Below, one piece after another: positions 34,233-44,378 of a stretch of DNA of 64,000 nucleotides (positions are counted from its first letter, which is position 1; each line of letters begins with the position of its first letter). The DNA is from an uncultured Pelagibacteraceae bacterium (GTDB lineage: Bacteria; Pseudomonadota; Alphaproteobacteria; Pelagibacterales; Pelagibacteraceae). Below the pieces are notes generated by a model, which was not told where the DNA came from, made no database searches, and saw nothing but the letters and a program-made list of their open reading frames with translations. The stretch spans positions 1 through 64,000 of the forward strand of contig CACEXM010000001.1 in the NCBI GenBank assembly GCA_902563555.1. The letters run 5' to 3'. The translations under genes and the position numbers were made by a program.

Positions 34233-34940
34233 ATGGCATTTTTTGAAGGGAATAACATGACCGGTGGATATGGAAATGGCCCAGACATAATTAATTCATG
34301 TTCAGTAAATGTTGAAAGAGGAGAAATAGTATCGATCCTTGGACCTAACGGAGCTGGAAAATCTACCGCGATGAAAGCAATGTTAGGCTTGTTAAATTTA
34401 AAATCTGGTTCAGTAATTATCAATGGTAAAGATATTTCAAAACTTTCTCCACAAGACAGAGTAAAGGAAGGCATCTCATTCGTTCCTCAAACAAAAAATG
34501 TTTTTGCAGGTATGACAGTGGAGGAAAATTTAGAGATGGGTGCTTTCTTAATAAACGCCGAATTTAAAGAGACTATTAATGAAATCTTTGACTTATTTCC
34601 AATTCTAAAAGAAAAAAAAAATCAATTAGTTGGGGAGTTATCTGGAGGACAAAGACAACAAGTTGCATTAGGTAGAGCACTTATGATCAAGCCCTCTGTA
34701 TTAATGTTGGATGAACCAACTGCTGGCGTATCACCTATTGTGATGGATGAATTATTTGATCATATCGTAAAAGTAAAAAGAACGAACGTAGCAATTTTAA
34801 TGGTTGAGCAAAATGCAAAGCAAGCATTAAATATTTCTGATAGAGGTTATGTTTTGGTGACTGGGGAGAACCGGCACTCTGGAACTGGAAAAGAACTACT
34901 AGAAGACCCAAGAGTAAGAAGCTCATTTCTAGGCGGTTAA
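34233..34940 (+). CDS. livF: LIV-type ABC ATPase LivF (system 2)
   Basis: GPNGAGKSTAMKA, LSGGQRQQVALGRAL. Confidence 0.93.
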   Translation: MAFFEGNNMTGGYGNGPDIINSCSVNVERGEIVSILGPNGAGKSTAMKAMLGLLNLKSGSVIINGKDISKLSPQDRVKEGISFVPQTKNVFAGMTVEENLEMGAFLINAEFKETINEIFDLFPILKEKKNQLVGELSGGQRQQVALGRALMIKPSVLMLDEPTAGVSPIVMDELFDHIVKVKRTNVAILMVEQNAKQALNISDRGYVLVTGENRHSGTGKELLEDPRVRSSFLGG

Positions 34941-34941
34941 T

Positions 34942-35952
34942 ATGGACTTTGTAAATGCAATTATACTTTTATTAAATTACATTTTTGTTCCAGCTTTAGC
35001 ATACGGATCTCAACTGGCACTTGGTGCAATATTTGTAACATTGATTTACGGAATTTTACGGTTTGCGAACTTTGCTACAGGGGACATGATGTCTTTTGGG
35101 ACAATGTTTGTGATTTTATTCACTTTCTATTTTCAGTCTATTGGAATTAGTTTTGGGGTTTTACCTACAGCCCTTCTAGCAATTCCTTTTGGTATTATTT
35201 TTATGGTTGGCTACATGTTGATAATAGATAAATTAGTTTTTAAATATTACCGAATAAACAAAAGTCCCCCTGTGCAATTAGCGATGGTAAGTATTGGCGT
35301 GATGTTTGTTACTCAGGCAGTGGTTCGTATAATTATTGGCCCTTCAGATAGAAGATTTTTTGATGGAGAAAAATTTTTAATTAAAGCTGGTGAATTTAAA
35401 GAAATGACAGGATTAAACGAGGGTCTTGCAATAAAATCTACTCAAGTTATTACGATTATTGTTACGTTGATTTTAGTTTCAACTTTGTTTTGGTTTTTAA
35501 ATAAAACTAAGACTGGAAAAAGTATGAGAGCATACTCTGATAACGAGGATTTAGCATTATTATCAGGTATCGATCCCAAAAAAATTGTCATGATAACTTG
35601 GGTCATAGCAGGCATTCTTGCAACAATTGGTGGTGCTTTATATGGTTTAGATAAAAGCTTTAAACCATTCACCTACTTTAATAATATGCTACCAATATTT
35701 GCAGCGGCTATAGTGGGCGGCATTGGTAATCCATTTGGAGCCTTTCTCGGTGGATATGTAATTGCCTTCTCTGAAATATTGTTAACTTACGCTTATAGAA
35801 AATTTTTCATGTATGTTTTACCTGAAAGTATGGAGCCAGATGGTCTAATTCAATTACTCTCTACAGATTATAAATTTGCAGTATCTTTTTCAATCTTAGT
35901 CATCGTCTTACTTTATCGTCCATCAGGTATATTTAAAGGGAAGGTGTTGTGA
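34942..35952 (+). CDS. livH: LIV-type ABC permease LivH (system 2)
   Basis: LALGAIFVTLIYGILRFANFATGDMMSFG. Confidence 0.93.
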   Translation: MDFVNAIILLLNYIFVPALAYGSQLALGAIFVTLIYGILRFANFATGDMMSFGTMFVILFTFYFQSIGISFGVLPTALLAIPFGIIFMVGYMLIIDKLVFKYYRINKSPPVQLAMVSIGVMFVTQAVVRIIIGPSDRRFFDGEKFLIKAGEFKEMTGLNEGLAIKSTQVITIIVTLILVSTLFWFLNKTKTGKSMRAYSDNEDLALLSGIDPKKIVMITWVIAGILATIGGALYGLDKSFKPFTYFNNMLPIFAAAIVGGIGNPFGAFLGGYVIAFSEILLTYAYRKFFMYVLPESMEPDGLIQLLSTDYKFAVSFSILVIVLLYRPSGIFKGKVL

Positions 35953-37319
35953 GAAAAAATTTAAATGTAATTGCTGCGTACAGTATAATGATGGGGCTGA
36001 TTATCCTTGTTGGTATATTCCAGTCTTGGAACATAGCTTTATCAATATTTAATCTTTGTCTAATTTCAGCAGTAATGACAATTGGTGCCAACATTCAATG
36101 GGGTTATGCTGGTCTTATTAACTTTGGGATAATGGGTTTTACAGCTTTAGGTGGTTTAGCAGCTGTTTTAATCTCAGTAGATCCTGTTCAAGAAGCATGG
36201 AGTGTAGGTGGATTTAATATTTTATTCAGTCTTTTTCTTATAACAGCAATGGTATTAGCTGTCAGGTATATTTTAAAAAATTATAAGAAATCAAAAAACA
36301 GAACTTACATAGTAGCTGCAATTATAATTTTAGGAATTATAATCATAAGATTTATTTCTGAACCAGGAATTGAAGCTATTGAGGGAGTTAATCCTGCAAA
36401 AACTGGTTTTCTTGGTGGATTAGGTCTTCCAATTATTTTTTCTTGGGTTGTTGGAGCTTTTTTTGCAGGTGGATTAGCTTTTGTTATAGGAAAAGTTGCC
36501 TTAGGTTTAAGAGCTGATTATCTTGCTATAGCAACTTTACTAATATCAGAAATTGTTATTGCAATTATAAAACACGAAGATTGGTTAACAAGAGGTGTTA
36601 AAAATGTAATTGGATTAAAAAGACCTGCACCTTATGAGGTAAATTTGCAACAAACAGAATGGTTTATAAGTCTTGTTGAAAAATTTAACTCAAGTAAATT
36701 AAATCTAATTACTGATTTAACAGAAAGACAAGCTACACTAAATCAACTTGTAATCGAGGGATCATCAGTTTTTGTAAAACTTTGTTACTCTGGATTATTT
36801 TTAGTTGTAGTAATTATTTTATTAATCTTAACTCAAAAAGCTCTTTATTCTCCTTGGGGAAGAATGATGAGAGCAATTAGAGATAACGAGGAAGCAGCTA
36901 ATGCAATGGGCAAAAATGTAGTTAAACAACACCTTTTAATTTTTGTTTTAGGTTCAGCCATTGTTGGTATTGCGGGTGCCATGTTAGTTACTCAAGATGG
37001 CTTGTTTACCCCAGGAAGTTATAGACCTTTGAGATATACTTTTTTAATTTGGGTAATGGTTATTATTGGTGGAAGTGGAAATAACTTCGGTGCAATTCTT
37101 GGAGGTTTTGTTGTTTGGTTCTTATGGATTGAGGCTGCACCAATTGGTCTTTACTTAGTAAATTTAACTACTGCTGGATTAGATGATACACACTTTTTAA
37201 AAGTACACTTAATTGAAAGTGTTCCATATTTTAGATTTTTAATGATGGGAGTAGGTCTCTTGGTCATAATGAGATATAGACCAAAAGGTATACTTCCTGA
37301 AAAAATAGAAATAAAATAA
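35949..37319 (+). CDS. livM: LIV-type ABC permease LivM (system 2, long form)
   Basis: GANIQWGYAGLINFGIMGF, LRADYLAIATLLISEIV, AIRDNEEAANAMG; 456 aa. Confidence 0.92.
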   Translation: MRKNLNVIAAYSIMMGLIILVGIFQSWNIALSIFNLCLISAVMTIGANIQWGYAGLINFGIMGFTALGGLAAVLISVDPVQEAWSVGGFNILFSLFLITAMVLAVRYILKNYKKSKNRTYIVAAIIILGIIIIRFISEPGIEAIEGVNPAKTGFLGGLGLPIIFSWVVGAFFAGGLAFVIGKVALGLRADYLAIATLLISEIVIAIIKHEDWLTRGVKNVIGLKRPAPYEVNLQQTEWFISLVEKFNSSKLNLITDLTERQATLNQLVIEGSSVFVKLCYSGLFLVVVIILLILTQKALYSPWGRMMRAIRDNEEAANAMGKNVVKQHLLIFVLGSAIVGIAGAMLVTQDGLFTPGSYRPLRYTFLIWVMVIIGGSGNNFGAILGGFVVWFLWIEAAPIGLYLVNLTTAGLDDTHFLKVHLIESVPYFRFLMMGVGLLVIMRYRPKGILPEKIEIK

Positions 37320-37323
37320 GATT

Positions 37324-37395
37324 ATGAAATATATTATTACAGGTGCTGCATTGGCTTGGGCTTTATATATGGCTGATAAATACTTATTTTTTTAA
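37324..37395 (+). CDS. Candidate 23-aa small membrane protein MKYIITGAALAWALYMADKYLFF
   Basis: Complete ATG..TAA starting 5 nt after livM stop; hydrophobic; below ORF-track length cut. Confidence 0.5.
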   Translation: MKYIITGAALAWALYMADKYLFF

Positions 37396-37431
37396 AGTTC
37401 AGCTATTTTTAGAGAGCATTGATTAAATGTT

Positions 37432-37809
37432 TTAACTACATTGATTTTTGTACTTTTTTGATAATTTAATATACTTACCTGACGGTTTATTATATTTTTT
37501 TTGATAATTTATTTCTTTTTCATCCATAGCATTTATCATTTTTGTCATATAGCATTCACAAAATTTTAAATATTGTTTTGTTGATAATCCACTAGCTGTA
37601 AATTGTTGCATATCTTGTTGACAATATCTAATAGCGTAATTCAATTGATTTTCATTCGAACCTGCTTTTGAAGAAATCAAAATAAGAAATAATAATATCA
37701 ATAGTGTTCTTAGGGTGACAATCACAACTAAATAATATATCCTAAATTTAATGAGTTCAATACTTGGATGGTTAGCTGGGGGTGTTGGAGTAATTTTTTT
37801 TCTACTCAT
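37432..37809 (-). CDS. Hypothetical protein
   Basis: Central hydrophobic segment then Cys-containing domain (ASGLSTKQYLKFCECYMTKMI); the true start may be internal since the N-terminus overlaps the divergent gene. Confidence 0.5.
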   Translation of the reverse strand: MSRKKITPTPPANHPSIELIKFRIYYLVVIVTLRTLLILLFLILISSKAGSNENQLNYAIRYCQQDMQQFTASGLSTKQYLKFCECYMTKMINAMDEKEINYQKKYNKPSGKYIKLSKKYKNQCS

Positions 37810-38221
37810 TGGATTAGTTCAAATATTTGTAGGTTATTTAGGTATCGAATATCATCTTGGAGGTGGGTGGGCCATTGGTCTAGTAATAGCCTCAATTTTT
37901 TTTAGAATTACTTTTCCTTTAACAATAGGAACTTTTTTTGGAGCCCTTGATGTTCTTGGATGGCCTTGGTATGGGGCATTAGTTCTAACTTTACCTGGTT
38001 TATTATTAATGGTTCCAGGTGCAATGGCGATAGGTGTAGCTGGATTAGTTTCAATGTTTAAAGGAGCAAATCAAAATAATTATGAGAGAGAAACAAATTA
38101 TAGTTATCAAGATGAAGATCCAATCAACGTAACACCAAAAAAAACTCAAAAAACAAAAGTAAAAAAAATTACCCAAAAGAAAAAAACAAAAGTTATAAAA
38201 AAAAAGAGAAAATCAAAATAG
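37751..38221 (+). CDS. Hypothetical membrane protein with Lys-rich C-terminus
   Basis: 4-TM-like; tail TPKKTQKTKVKKITQKKKTKVIKKKRKSK. Confidence 0.7.
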   Translation: MSSILGWLAGGVGVIFFLLIGLVQIFVGYLGIEYHLGGGWAIGLVIASIFFRITFPLTIGTFFGALDVLGWPWYGALVLTLPGLLLMVPGAMAIGVAGLVSMFKGANQNNYERETNYSYQDEDPINVTPKKTQKTKVKKITQKKKTKVIKKKRKSK

Positions 38222-38233
38222 AGTAAAATAATA

Positions 38234-38608
38234 ATGGTTTATCTATCAGAATTTGGAAATGGAATTCTAATAGGATTATTTTTCATGGCTAAGTTTGGTT
38301 TAGTAAATTTATGGTTAAACTATATTGAAGAGGAAGCAATAAAAGAAAGAGAAAAATTTTCTAAAAATAAAATTACACTTAATGCGCTAAAAAGATGCTT
38401 TGTTTTATCTATTATATTAACAGGTATTTTTTATTCTGCAGATGGAAGTTATTGTGTGGGACAAGATATGTATGGCTGTTATGAATATGAATATGATGAA
38501 GATTTTGTCCCTAGAACTACCAATCAAGCGTTTGAATATTTTGGTATCATCCTAACTGTGTCAGTTATCGCAAGCTATTATCGTTTGTCAAAAAGATTTT
38601 TAATATAG
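38234..38608 (+). CDS. Hypothetical membrane protein
   Basis: 124 aa ORF, TM segments, short gap to upstream gene. Confidence 0.6.
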   Translation: MVYLSEFGNGILIGLFFMAKFGLVNLWLNYIEEEAIKEREKFSKNKITLNALKRCFVLSIILTGIFYSADGSYCVGQDMYGCYEYEYDEDFVPRTTNQAFEYFGIILTVSVIASYYRLSKRFLI

Positions 38609-38670
38609 ATTAATTTATATACTAGTGATTTTTTGAAGTACCAGAAAATCAATATTTGTTTTTTTAAAAA

Positions 38671-38700
38671 AAACCCCCAACAAACTAATGCTGGGGGTTT
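38671..38700 (-). terminator. Rho-independent terminator of the minus-strand SBP gene
   Basis: Minus strand AAACCCCCA-gcattagtttgt-TGGGGGTTT then T-run. Confidence 0.85.
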
Positions 38701-38715
38701 AAATTTTAAGATAGA

Positions 38716-39897
38716 TTATCTTTGTTTTTTAGTTTTAAATTTTCCGCCTTTAACTTCTTGTTCTAAGAAAGAACCCTCAGCTTCACCGACATTAGTAAAA
38801 GTAACTCCAGTTGCACCTTCGTAGTCAACTTTTTTACCTTTAGCTAATAAGTCTAAACCTTTTTTCAATTCACCTGGATAAATTTTTGTTCCAGGGCTGT
38901 TAGCAACATCCATCACATTTTTTGCAATTGACGCTCTATCAGCTGAGTTTCCTGCTTGCATTGCTAAAACGATTAAAGCAGCAGCATCGTAAGACTCACC
39001 TGTGTACGGACCTGAGCTATCTATGTTTGCAGCACTTGCAACTTTAGAGAATACTCCCGCACCTTTTCCTGTTGAACCTGGCATTGAACCAAAAGATTTT
39101 CTTAAGTCTTTTCCAAAAGTATCAACCAATGATTGGCCGATCATTCCATCCGATAAAATAAATTTATCAAATGCACCAGAGTCTAAAGAGGCTTGAATAA
39201 TTCCTTTACCACCTTGGTCTAGGTATCCAATTACAGCTACTGCATCCCCGCCTGCTGAGGCAAGAGTTGCTACTTCAGAGGAGTAGTCTGCTTTTCCATC
39301 TTCGTGAGCAGTTACAGTAGTAACTTTAATTCCGTGTGCTTCGACAGCTGCCTTGTAAACATCTGCCAAACCTTTTCCATAATCATTATTTGTATAGGTA
39401 ATTGCAACACTTTTAACTTTTCTGTCTTTAGTAATATCAGCTAAGATTTGACCACCTCTTGCATCTGATGGTGCAGTTCTAAAGAAATATCCTTTATCAT
39501 CAAGAGTTGTTAATCCTGGTGATGTTGCTGATGGTGAAATCATTACAACACCATTTGGAACTGCAACGTTTGATGCTATTGCACCAGTTACTCCAGAGCA
39601 ATCAGCACCCATTATTGCTGCAACTCCTTGTGAAATAACTCCTTCAGCGGCTGCAGTCGCAGCGGCAGAATCTACACATGTTGAGTCAGCTCTTATCACT
39701 GAAATTTTTTTTCCACCCAGTAGGGATCCAGAATCTGAAGCTTCCTTGAAAGCAAGCTCGGCTGATGCAGCCATAGCGGGGGTTAAAGATTCAATAGGGC
39801 CGGTGAAACCCAAAATTATACCCATTTTAATTTCTGCCAAAACATTTGTTGAAAAAGCTGAAACAAATATGAAAGCAGCAACAATTAGTCTTTTCAT
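38716..39897 (-). CDS. Branched-chain amino-acid-type ABC transporter, substrate-binding protein (probably system 2)
   Basis: Signal peptide; KMGIILGFTGPIESLTPAMAASAELAFKEA. Confidence 0.93.
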   Translation of the reverse strand: MKRLIVAAFIFVSAFSTNVLAEIKMGIILGFTGPIESLTPAMAASAELAFKEASDSGSLLGGKKISVIRADSTCVDSAAATAAAEGVISQGVAAIMGADCSGVTGAIASNVAVPNGVVMISPSATSPGLTTLDDKGYFFRTAPSDARGGQILADITKDRKVKSVAITYTNNDYGKGLADVYKAAVEAHGIKVTTVTAHEDGKADYSSEVATLASAGGDAVAVIGYLDQGGKGIIQASLDSGAFDKFILSDGMIGQSLVDTFGKDLRKSFGSMPGSTGKGAGVFSKVASAANIDSSGPYTGESYDAAALIVLAMQAGNSADRASIAKNVMDVANSPGTKIYPGELKKGLDLLAKGKKVDYEGATGVTFTNVGEAEGSFLEQEVKGGKFKTKKQR

Positions 39898-40033
39898 TAT
39901 TATCCTTTATATTTAGTTAACAATTATTTTATATAAATTTAATTAAATCCGATTTGTAAAGATTTTCAACAAGCAAATTATCTTATTTTATAATGCGTTT
40001 AATTAATCTAGACTTAATTCATATTAATTTAAT

Positions 40034-40780
40034 ATGAAATTAACCAAAATAGAACCTCGGTTTAAAAAAAACTCTAATCCTAGGATTGGATTAATTGCTT
40101 TAGCTACTGATTTTATGATTGAGAAGGATTTTATAAACGTAATTAAAGATAAAGAGATTGATTTTTTTGTTAATAGAATTGAATGTTATAATCCCTTAAC
40201 AAAAGAAAATTTAATAAAAATGTCTGATAAAGTAACTGAAGTTACAAATAATATTTTACCCAATGAGGATATAGATTGTGTTGTTTATGGATGTACCTCT
40301 GGAACAATAGCAACAGGTCATGATGTGATTGAGAAAAAAGTAAGGGCAGCAAAACCTAAGGCTGAGTTAACAACTCCCAGCACAGCTGCGATAAAAGCTT
40401 TAAAAAAATTAAAGGCAAAAAAATTAGCTATCTTTACTCCGTATAGTAAAAAACTAAATAATGAGGTTGTTGAATATTTCAAAGAGGAAAAATTTGAAGT
40501 GGTCTCCAATTCATATTTAGATATAGCTGCAGATTATGACATTGGAAAAGTTGATCAAGATTTTATCTATGACTCTCTAGTTAATATGAATATTGAAGAT
40601 GCTGATGCTTTATTCATTTCTTGTACAGCCTTACCGGTTTTAAAAATTATAGACAGACTAGAAAAAAAATTAAACAAACCTGTTTTATCTAGTAATCAAA
40701 CATTGATTTGGGATACTTTAGAAAAAATTGGAAAAAATAATAATATCAAAGGTTTTGGAAGTTTGTTTGCCAATTCTTAA
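40034..40780 (+). CDS. Asp/Glu racemase-superfamily protein (maleate isomerase/EutA-like)
   Basis: VVYGCTSGTIATGHD and ADALFISCTALPVL two-Cys active-site pattern. Confidence 0.82.
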   Translation: MKLTKIEPRFKKNSNPRIGLIALATDFMIEKDFINVIKDKEIDFFVNRIECYNPLTKENLIKMSDKVTEVTNNILPNEDIDCVVYGCTSGTIATGHDVIEKKVRAAKPKAELTTPSTAAIKALKKLKAKKLAIFTPYSKKLNNEVVEYFKEEKFEVVSNSYLDIAADYDIGKVDQDFIYDSLVNMNIEDADALFISCTALPVLKIIDRLEKKLNKPVLSSNQTLIWDTLEKIGKNNNIKGFGSLFANS

Positions 40781-40782
40781 TT

Positions 40783-41952
40783 ATGCTTTTTACAAAAAAA
40801 GAATACAAACAAAGATTATCTAAAGTTCAAAAAATGATGCAAGAAAAAGGCATTGAACTTTTGATTTCTCATGACACGAATAATATCAATTACCTAACGG
40901 GGTATGATGCTTGGTCATTTTATTACGCTCAATGTGCAGTGGTTCATATAAATGCTGATGAACCTATATGTTTTGTAAGAGATCAAGATGCTGGAGGGGC
41001 TTATATAAAAACATATTTAAAAAAAGAAAACATAATTGTTTATGATGAACATTATATTCATAATTGGCCAAAACATCCTTACGATTATTTAGTTAAAGTT
41101 ATTAAAGATAAAAAGTGGGATAAACTTTCTATAGGATTAGAAATGGATGCTCATTATTTTACAGCATTTTGTTATGAAAAAATTAAACAAGGTTTGCCAA
41201 ATGCAAATTTGAAAGATTCAGAGAGACTGGTTAATTGGGCAAGGCTAGTAAAATCTGACGTTGAAATAGATTATATGAAATCTGCAGCAAAAATTTCTGA
41301 AATTGGAATGAAAACAGCTTTTGACGTAATCAAACCAGGAGTTAGACAATGTGATGCTGTTGGTGAAATTCAAAAATCTTTATTTTATGGATCGCCCGAA
41401 TTTGGTGGAGAGTATTCAAGTATCGCTACTTTATTACCAACTGGAAAAGGAACTTCAGCTTCACATTTGACTGCATCACAAGACAAATTTGTTGAGGGTG
41501 AGGCAACTATTATTGAATTATCAGGGGTTTTTAAAAGATATCACGCTCCAATGGCTAGAACAGTTCTGTTAGGAAAACCTGATCAATTAAAAATCGATAC
41601 AATGAAAAAAACTATTGAAGCAATTGATGCAGGTATAAGCGCTACTAAACCAGGTAATACTGCTAATGATGTAGCGCAAGCTTTCTGGAAAGTTTTGGAT
41701 AAGTATGGAATAGAAAAGAAATCAAGAACTGGTTATTCAATTGGCATTGGTTATCCACCAGATTGGGGAGAGCATACATTAAATATTTATAAAGGTGATA
41801 TGACTGTTCTAAAACCAAATGTTTGTTTTCATATGATCGCTGTTATGCAATTTGGAGATTGGGGCGTTGAAGCTTCAGAAGCTATTAGAGTTACTGACAA
41901 AGGATCAGAACTATTTTGTAACATGTCAAAAGAACTTCACGTTAAAAGCTAA
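40783..41952 (+). CDS. M24-family hydrolase, ectoine hydrolase (DoeA)/creatinase-like
   Basis: NINYLTGYDAWSFYYAQCAVV, RDQDAGGAY, ELSGVFKRYHAPMARTVLLG. Confidence 0.82.
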   Translation: MLFTKKEYKQRLSKVQKMMQEKGIELLISHDTNNINYLTGYDAWSFYYAQCAVVHINADEPICFVRDQDAGGAYIKTYLKKENIIVYDEHYIHNWPKHPYDYLVKVIKDKKWDKLSIGLEMDAHYFTAFCYEKIKQGLPNANLKDSERLVNWARLVKSDVEIDYMKSAAKISEIGMKTAFDVIKPGVRQCDAVGEIQKSLFYGSPEFGGEYSSIATLLPTGKGTSASHLTASQDKFVEGEATIIELSGVFKRYHAPMARTVLLGKPDQLKIDTMKKTIEAIDAGISATKPGNTANDVAQAFWKVLDKYGIEKKSRTGYSIGIGYPPDWGEHTLNIYKGDMTVLKPNVCFHMIAVMQFGDWGVEASEAIRVTDKGSELFCNMSKELHVKS

Positions 41953-42003
41953 TTATTTAAGGTTGATATTTTTTCTTACAAATGTTTTATAGTTACTTAA
42001 TTT

Positions 42004-43089
42004 ATGTCGGTTAATAAAGAATTTGTTAAGTTTGATAAAGTTGATAAAAGTTATGATGGCAAAGTTTTAGTTGTCAAAGACCTCCAATTAGACATTGCAG
42101 AAGGTGAGTTTATTACCATGTTAGGTCCCTCCGGATCAGGTAAAACCACTTGTTTAATGATGCTTGCTGGATTTGAAACACCAACCAATGGAGAAATATA
42201 CCTTGATGGAAATGCAATCTCCAGTATTCCTCCGCACAAAAGAGGTATAGGAATGGTTTTCCAAAACTATGCTTTATTTCCTCATATGACAGTGTATGAA
42301 AATTTGGCTTTTCCGTTGAGAGTTAGGAAAATTCCAAAAGATGAAGCAGATAAAAAAATTGATAAGGCTTTATCTATGGTGTCCTTACAAGGATTTGCTC
42401 AAAGGATGCCAGGTCAATTATCAGGTGGACAGCAACAGAGAGTAGCAGTAGCAAGATCTTTAGTTTTTGACCCACAATTAGTTTTGATGGACGAGCCTCT
42501 TGGAGCTTTAGATAAAAATTTAAGAGAAAGTATGCAATATGAAATTAAACACATTCATGAAAGTATTGGAGTGACTGTTGTTTATGTAACTCATGATCAA
42601 AGTGAAGCACTAACCATGTCTAACCGTATTGCAGTTTTTAATGATGGAAAGGTTCAACAACTTTCTAGTCCGGATGAGTTATATGAAAAACCTGTTAATT
42701 CTTTCGTAGCAGAATTTATTGGAGAGAATAATACTTTTGCGGGAGAAGTTTCCGATATTTCAGGTGGAAAGTGTAAAGTTAAGTTAGCGAGTGCAGATAT
42801 ATTGGCAAACCCAATCTCGGTTAAGAGAAAAGGTGAGAGAACGACAGTTTCATTAAGACCTGAAAGAGCTTTAATTAATCCAAGTGATAAAATGGATAAT
42901 ATTCACAAAGGAAAAATTGAAGAAGTAATTTACCATGGAGATCACACAAGAGTTAGAATTAATTTATTAGGTAATTCTGAATTTATTCTTAAAGTCCCCA
43001 ATAGTTCGTCTAATCTTGATATTAAATTAGGAAATGAAATTAAGATTGGTTGGAACAGTGAGGATGCTAGAGCACTAGATCCAAAATAA
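42004..43089 (+). CDS. potA: Spermidine/putrescine-type ABC ATPase (PotA-like)
   Basis: GPSGSGKTTCLMMLAGFE, LSGGQQQRVAVARSL, TOBE domain. Confidence 0.9.
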   Translation: MSVNKEFVKFDKVDKSYDGKVLVVKDLQLDIAEGEFITMLGPSGSGKTTCLMMLAGFETPTNGEIYLDGNAISSIPPHKRGIGMVFQNYALFPHMTVYENLAFPLRVRKIPKDEADKKIDKALSMVSLQGFAQRMPGQLSGGQQQRVAVARSLVFDPQLVLMDEPLGALDKNLRESMQYEIKHIHESIGVTVVYVTHDQSEALTMSNRIAVFNDGKVQQLSSPDELYEKPVNSFVAEFIGENNTFAGEVSDISGGKCKVKLASADILANPISVKRKGERTTVSLRPERALINPSDKMDNIHKGKIEEVIYHGDHTRVRINLLGNSEFILKVPNSSSNLDIKLGNEIKIGWNSEDARALDPK

Positions 43090-43129
43090 AAACCATAAAT
43101 ATCTCAATTAAACAAGTAAAAAAGGGCTG

Positions 43130-43158
43130 TTGACTCTCATTATCGATCTTGTTGTAAT
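43130..43158 (+). promoter_or_regulatory. Putative sigma70 promoter of PotD-like SBP gene
   Basis: TTGACT (43130-43135), 17-nt spacer, TGTAAT (43153-43158); SD ACGGAGG before ATG 43192. Confidence 0.6.
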
Positions 43159-43191
43159 AGTATTTATATAAAACGTTTAAACGGAGGAAAA

Positions 43192-44307
43192 ATGAAAAAA
43201 ATTAGTAAATTATTACTAGCCCTATCTTTTTTATTTTCTATAACTACATCAGCATTCGCAGTAACAGTTGCGTCTTGGGGTGGAGCTTATACAGAAAGTC
43301 AAAAGTTAGGTTATGGTGATCCTACTGCTAAAAAGTTAGGTATTCCGATCAATTGGGTCGACTACTCAGGTGGATTATCAGAAATTAAAGCACAGAAAGA
43401 AGCAGGCAAAATTACGTGGGATATAATGGACGTATTTGCTATGGATACTATCAATGGCTGTGATGAAGGTTTATTTGTTAAATTTGATTTTGACAAAGAC
43501 TTCCCAGCAGCTCCAGATGGAACTCCTGCAAGTAAAGATTTCTTTACTAGCATGCCAAGTGAATGTGCTGTAGGAAATATTTTATACTCTTGGAACTACG
43601 CTTATAACTCAGATAACGTTAAAGGTACTCCTAAGACTATCAAAGATTTCTTTAACACTAAAAAATTCCCTGGAAAAAGAGCTATCTACAAAGGCGCTCT
43701 AACAAACTTAGAGATTGCTTTAGCTGCAGATGGTATCAAACCAGGTAAAGGTGGAGCAAAAATCTATAAAGCTTTAAACACTGACAAAGGTGTTCAAAGA
43801 GCTATGGATAAGATCAAAAAACTTTGCACAGACCCACAAGGTGGATGTGTATTTTGGTCTGCAGGTGCTCAACCACCAGAACTATTAATGAGTGGTGAAG
43901 TTGTTATGGCAACTGGCTGGAATGGTAGATTCTTTAATGCTGCTGTTGGAGAAGGTGCTCCAATCGTACAAGTATGGGATGCTCAAGGTTTAGACTACGA
44001 GTATTTCGTATTAGTTAAAGGTTCGCCAAATGAAGCTGATGCTAAAAAAGCTTTAGCTGAGATGACAAGTACAGAAGGTTTAGCAGGAAGTGCAAAATAT
44101 ATTGCATATGCCCCTTGGAGAAAATCATCTATTGCTGTAATGGAAAAAGGTGAGCCATGGTACAAAGACGGTAAAACAAATATGGTACCTAATATGCCAA
44201 CTGCACCAGCAAACACTAAAAATTACTTCTTAGTAGATCCACTTTACTGGGCTGATAACGGAACAGAACTTGGTGAAAAATGGGAAGCAATGAAAGCAGG
44301 ATTTTAA
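43192..44307 (+). CDS. potD: Spermidine/putrescine-type substrate-binding protein (PotD-like)
   Basis: Signal peptide, VASWGGAYTESQKLGY; SBP between ATPase and permeases. Confidence 0.9.
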   Translation: MKKISKLLLALSFLFSITTSAFAVTVASWGGAYTESQKLGYGDPTAKKLGIPINWVDYSGGLSEIKAQKEAGKITWDIMDVFAMDTINGCDEGLFVKFDFDKDFPAAPDGTPASKDFFTSMPSECAVGNILYSWNYAYNSDNVKGTPKTIKDFFNTKKFPGKRAIYKGALTNLEIALAADGIKPGKGGAKIYKALNTDKGVQRAMDKIKKLCTDPQGGCVFWSAGAQPPELLMSGEVVMATGWNGRFFNAAVGEGAPIVQVWDAQGLDYEYFVLVKGSPNEADAKKALAEMTSTEGLAGSAKYIAYAPWRKSSIAVMEKGEPWYKDGKTNMVPNMPTAPANTKNYFLVDPLYWADNGTELGEKWEAMKAGF

Positions 44308-44346
44308 TTTTAAGTTTTAAAGATTAAAATTTTATATTATATTGAG

Positions 44347-44375
44347 AGGGCGGTTATTACTAACCGCCCTTTTTA
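44347..44375 (+). terminator. Rho-independent terminator after PotD-like gene
   Basis: AGGGCGGTTA-TTAC-TAACCGCCCT + T-run. Confidence 0.93.
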
Positions 44376-44378
44376 TTT

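Noticed and set aside
39898-40033. TTTATAAT as a strong promoter for the EutA-like gene
   Set aside because: A -10-like TATAAT is present but no convincing -35 at 16-19 nt, so not listed as a feature.
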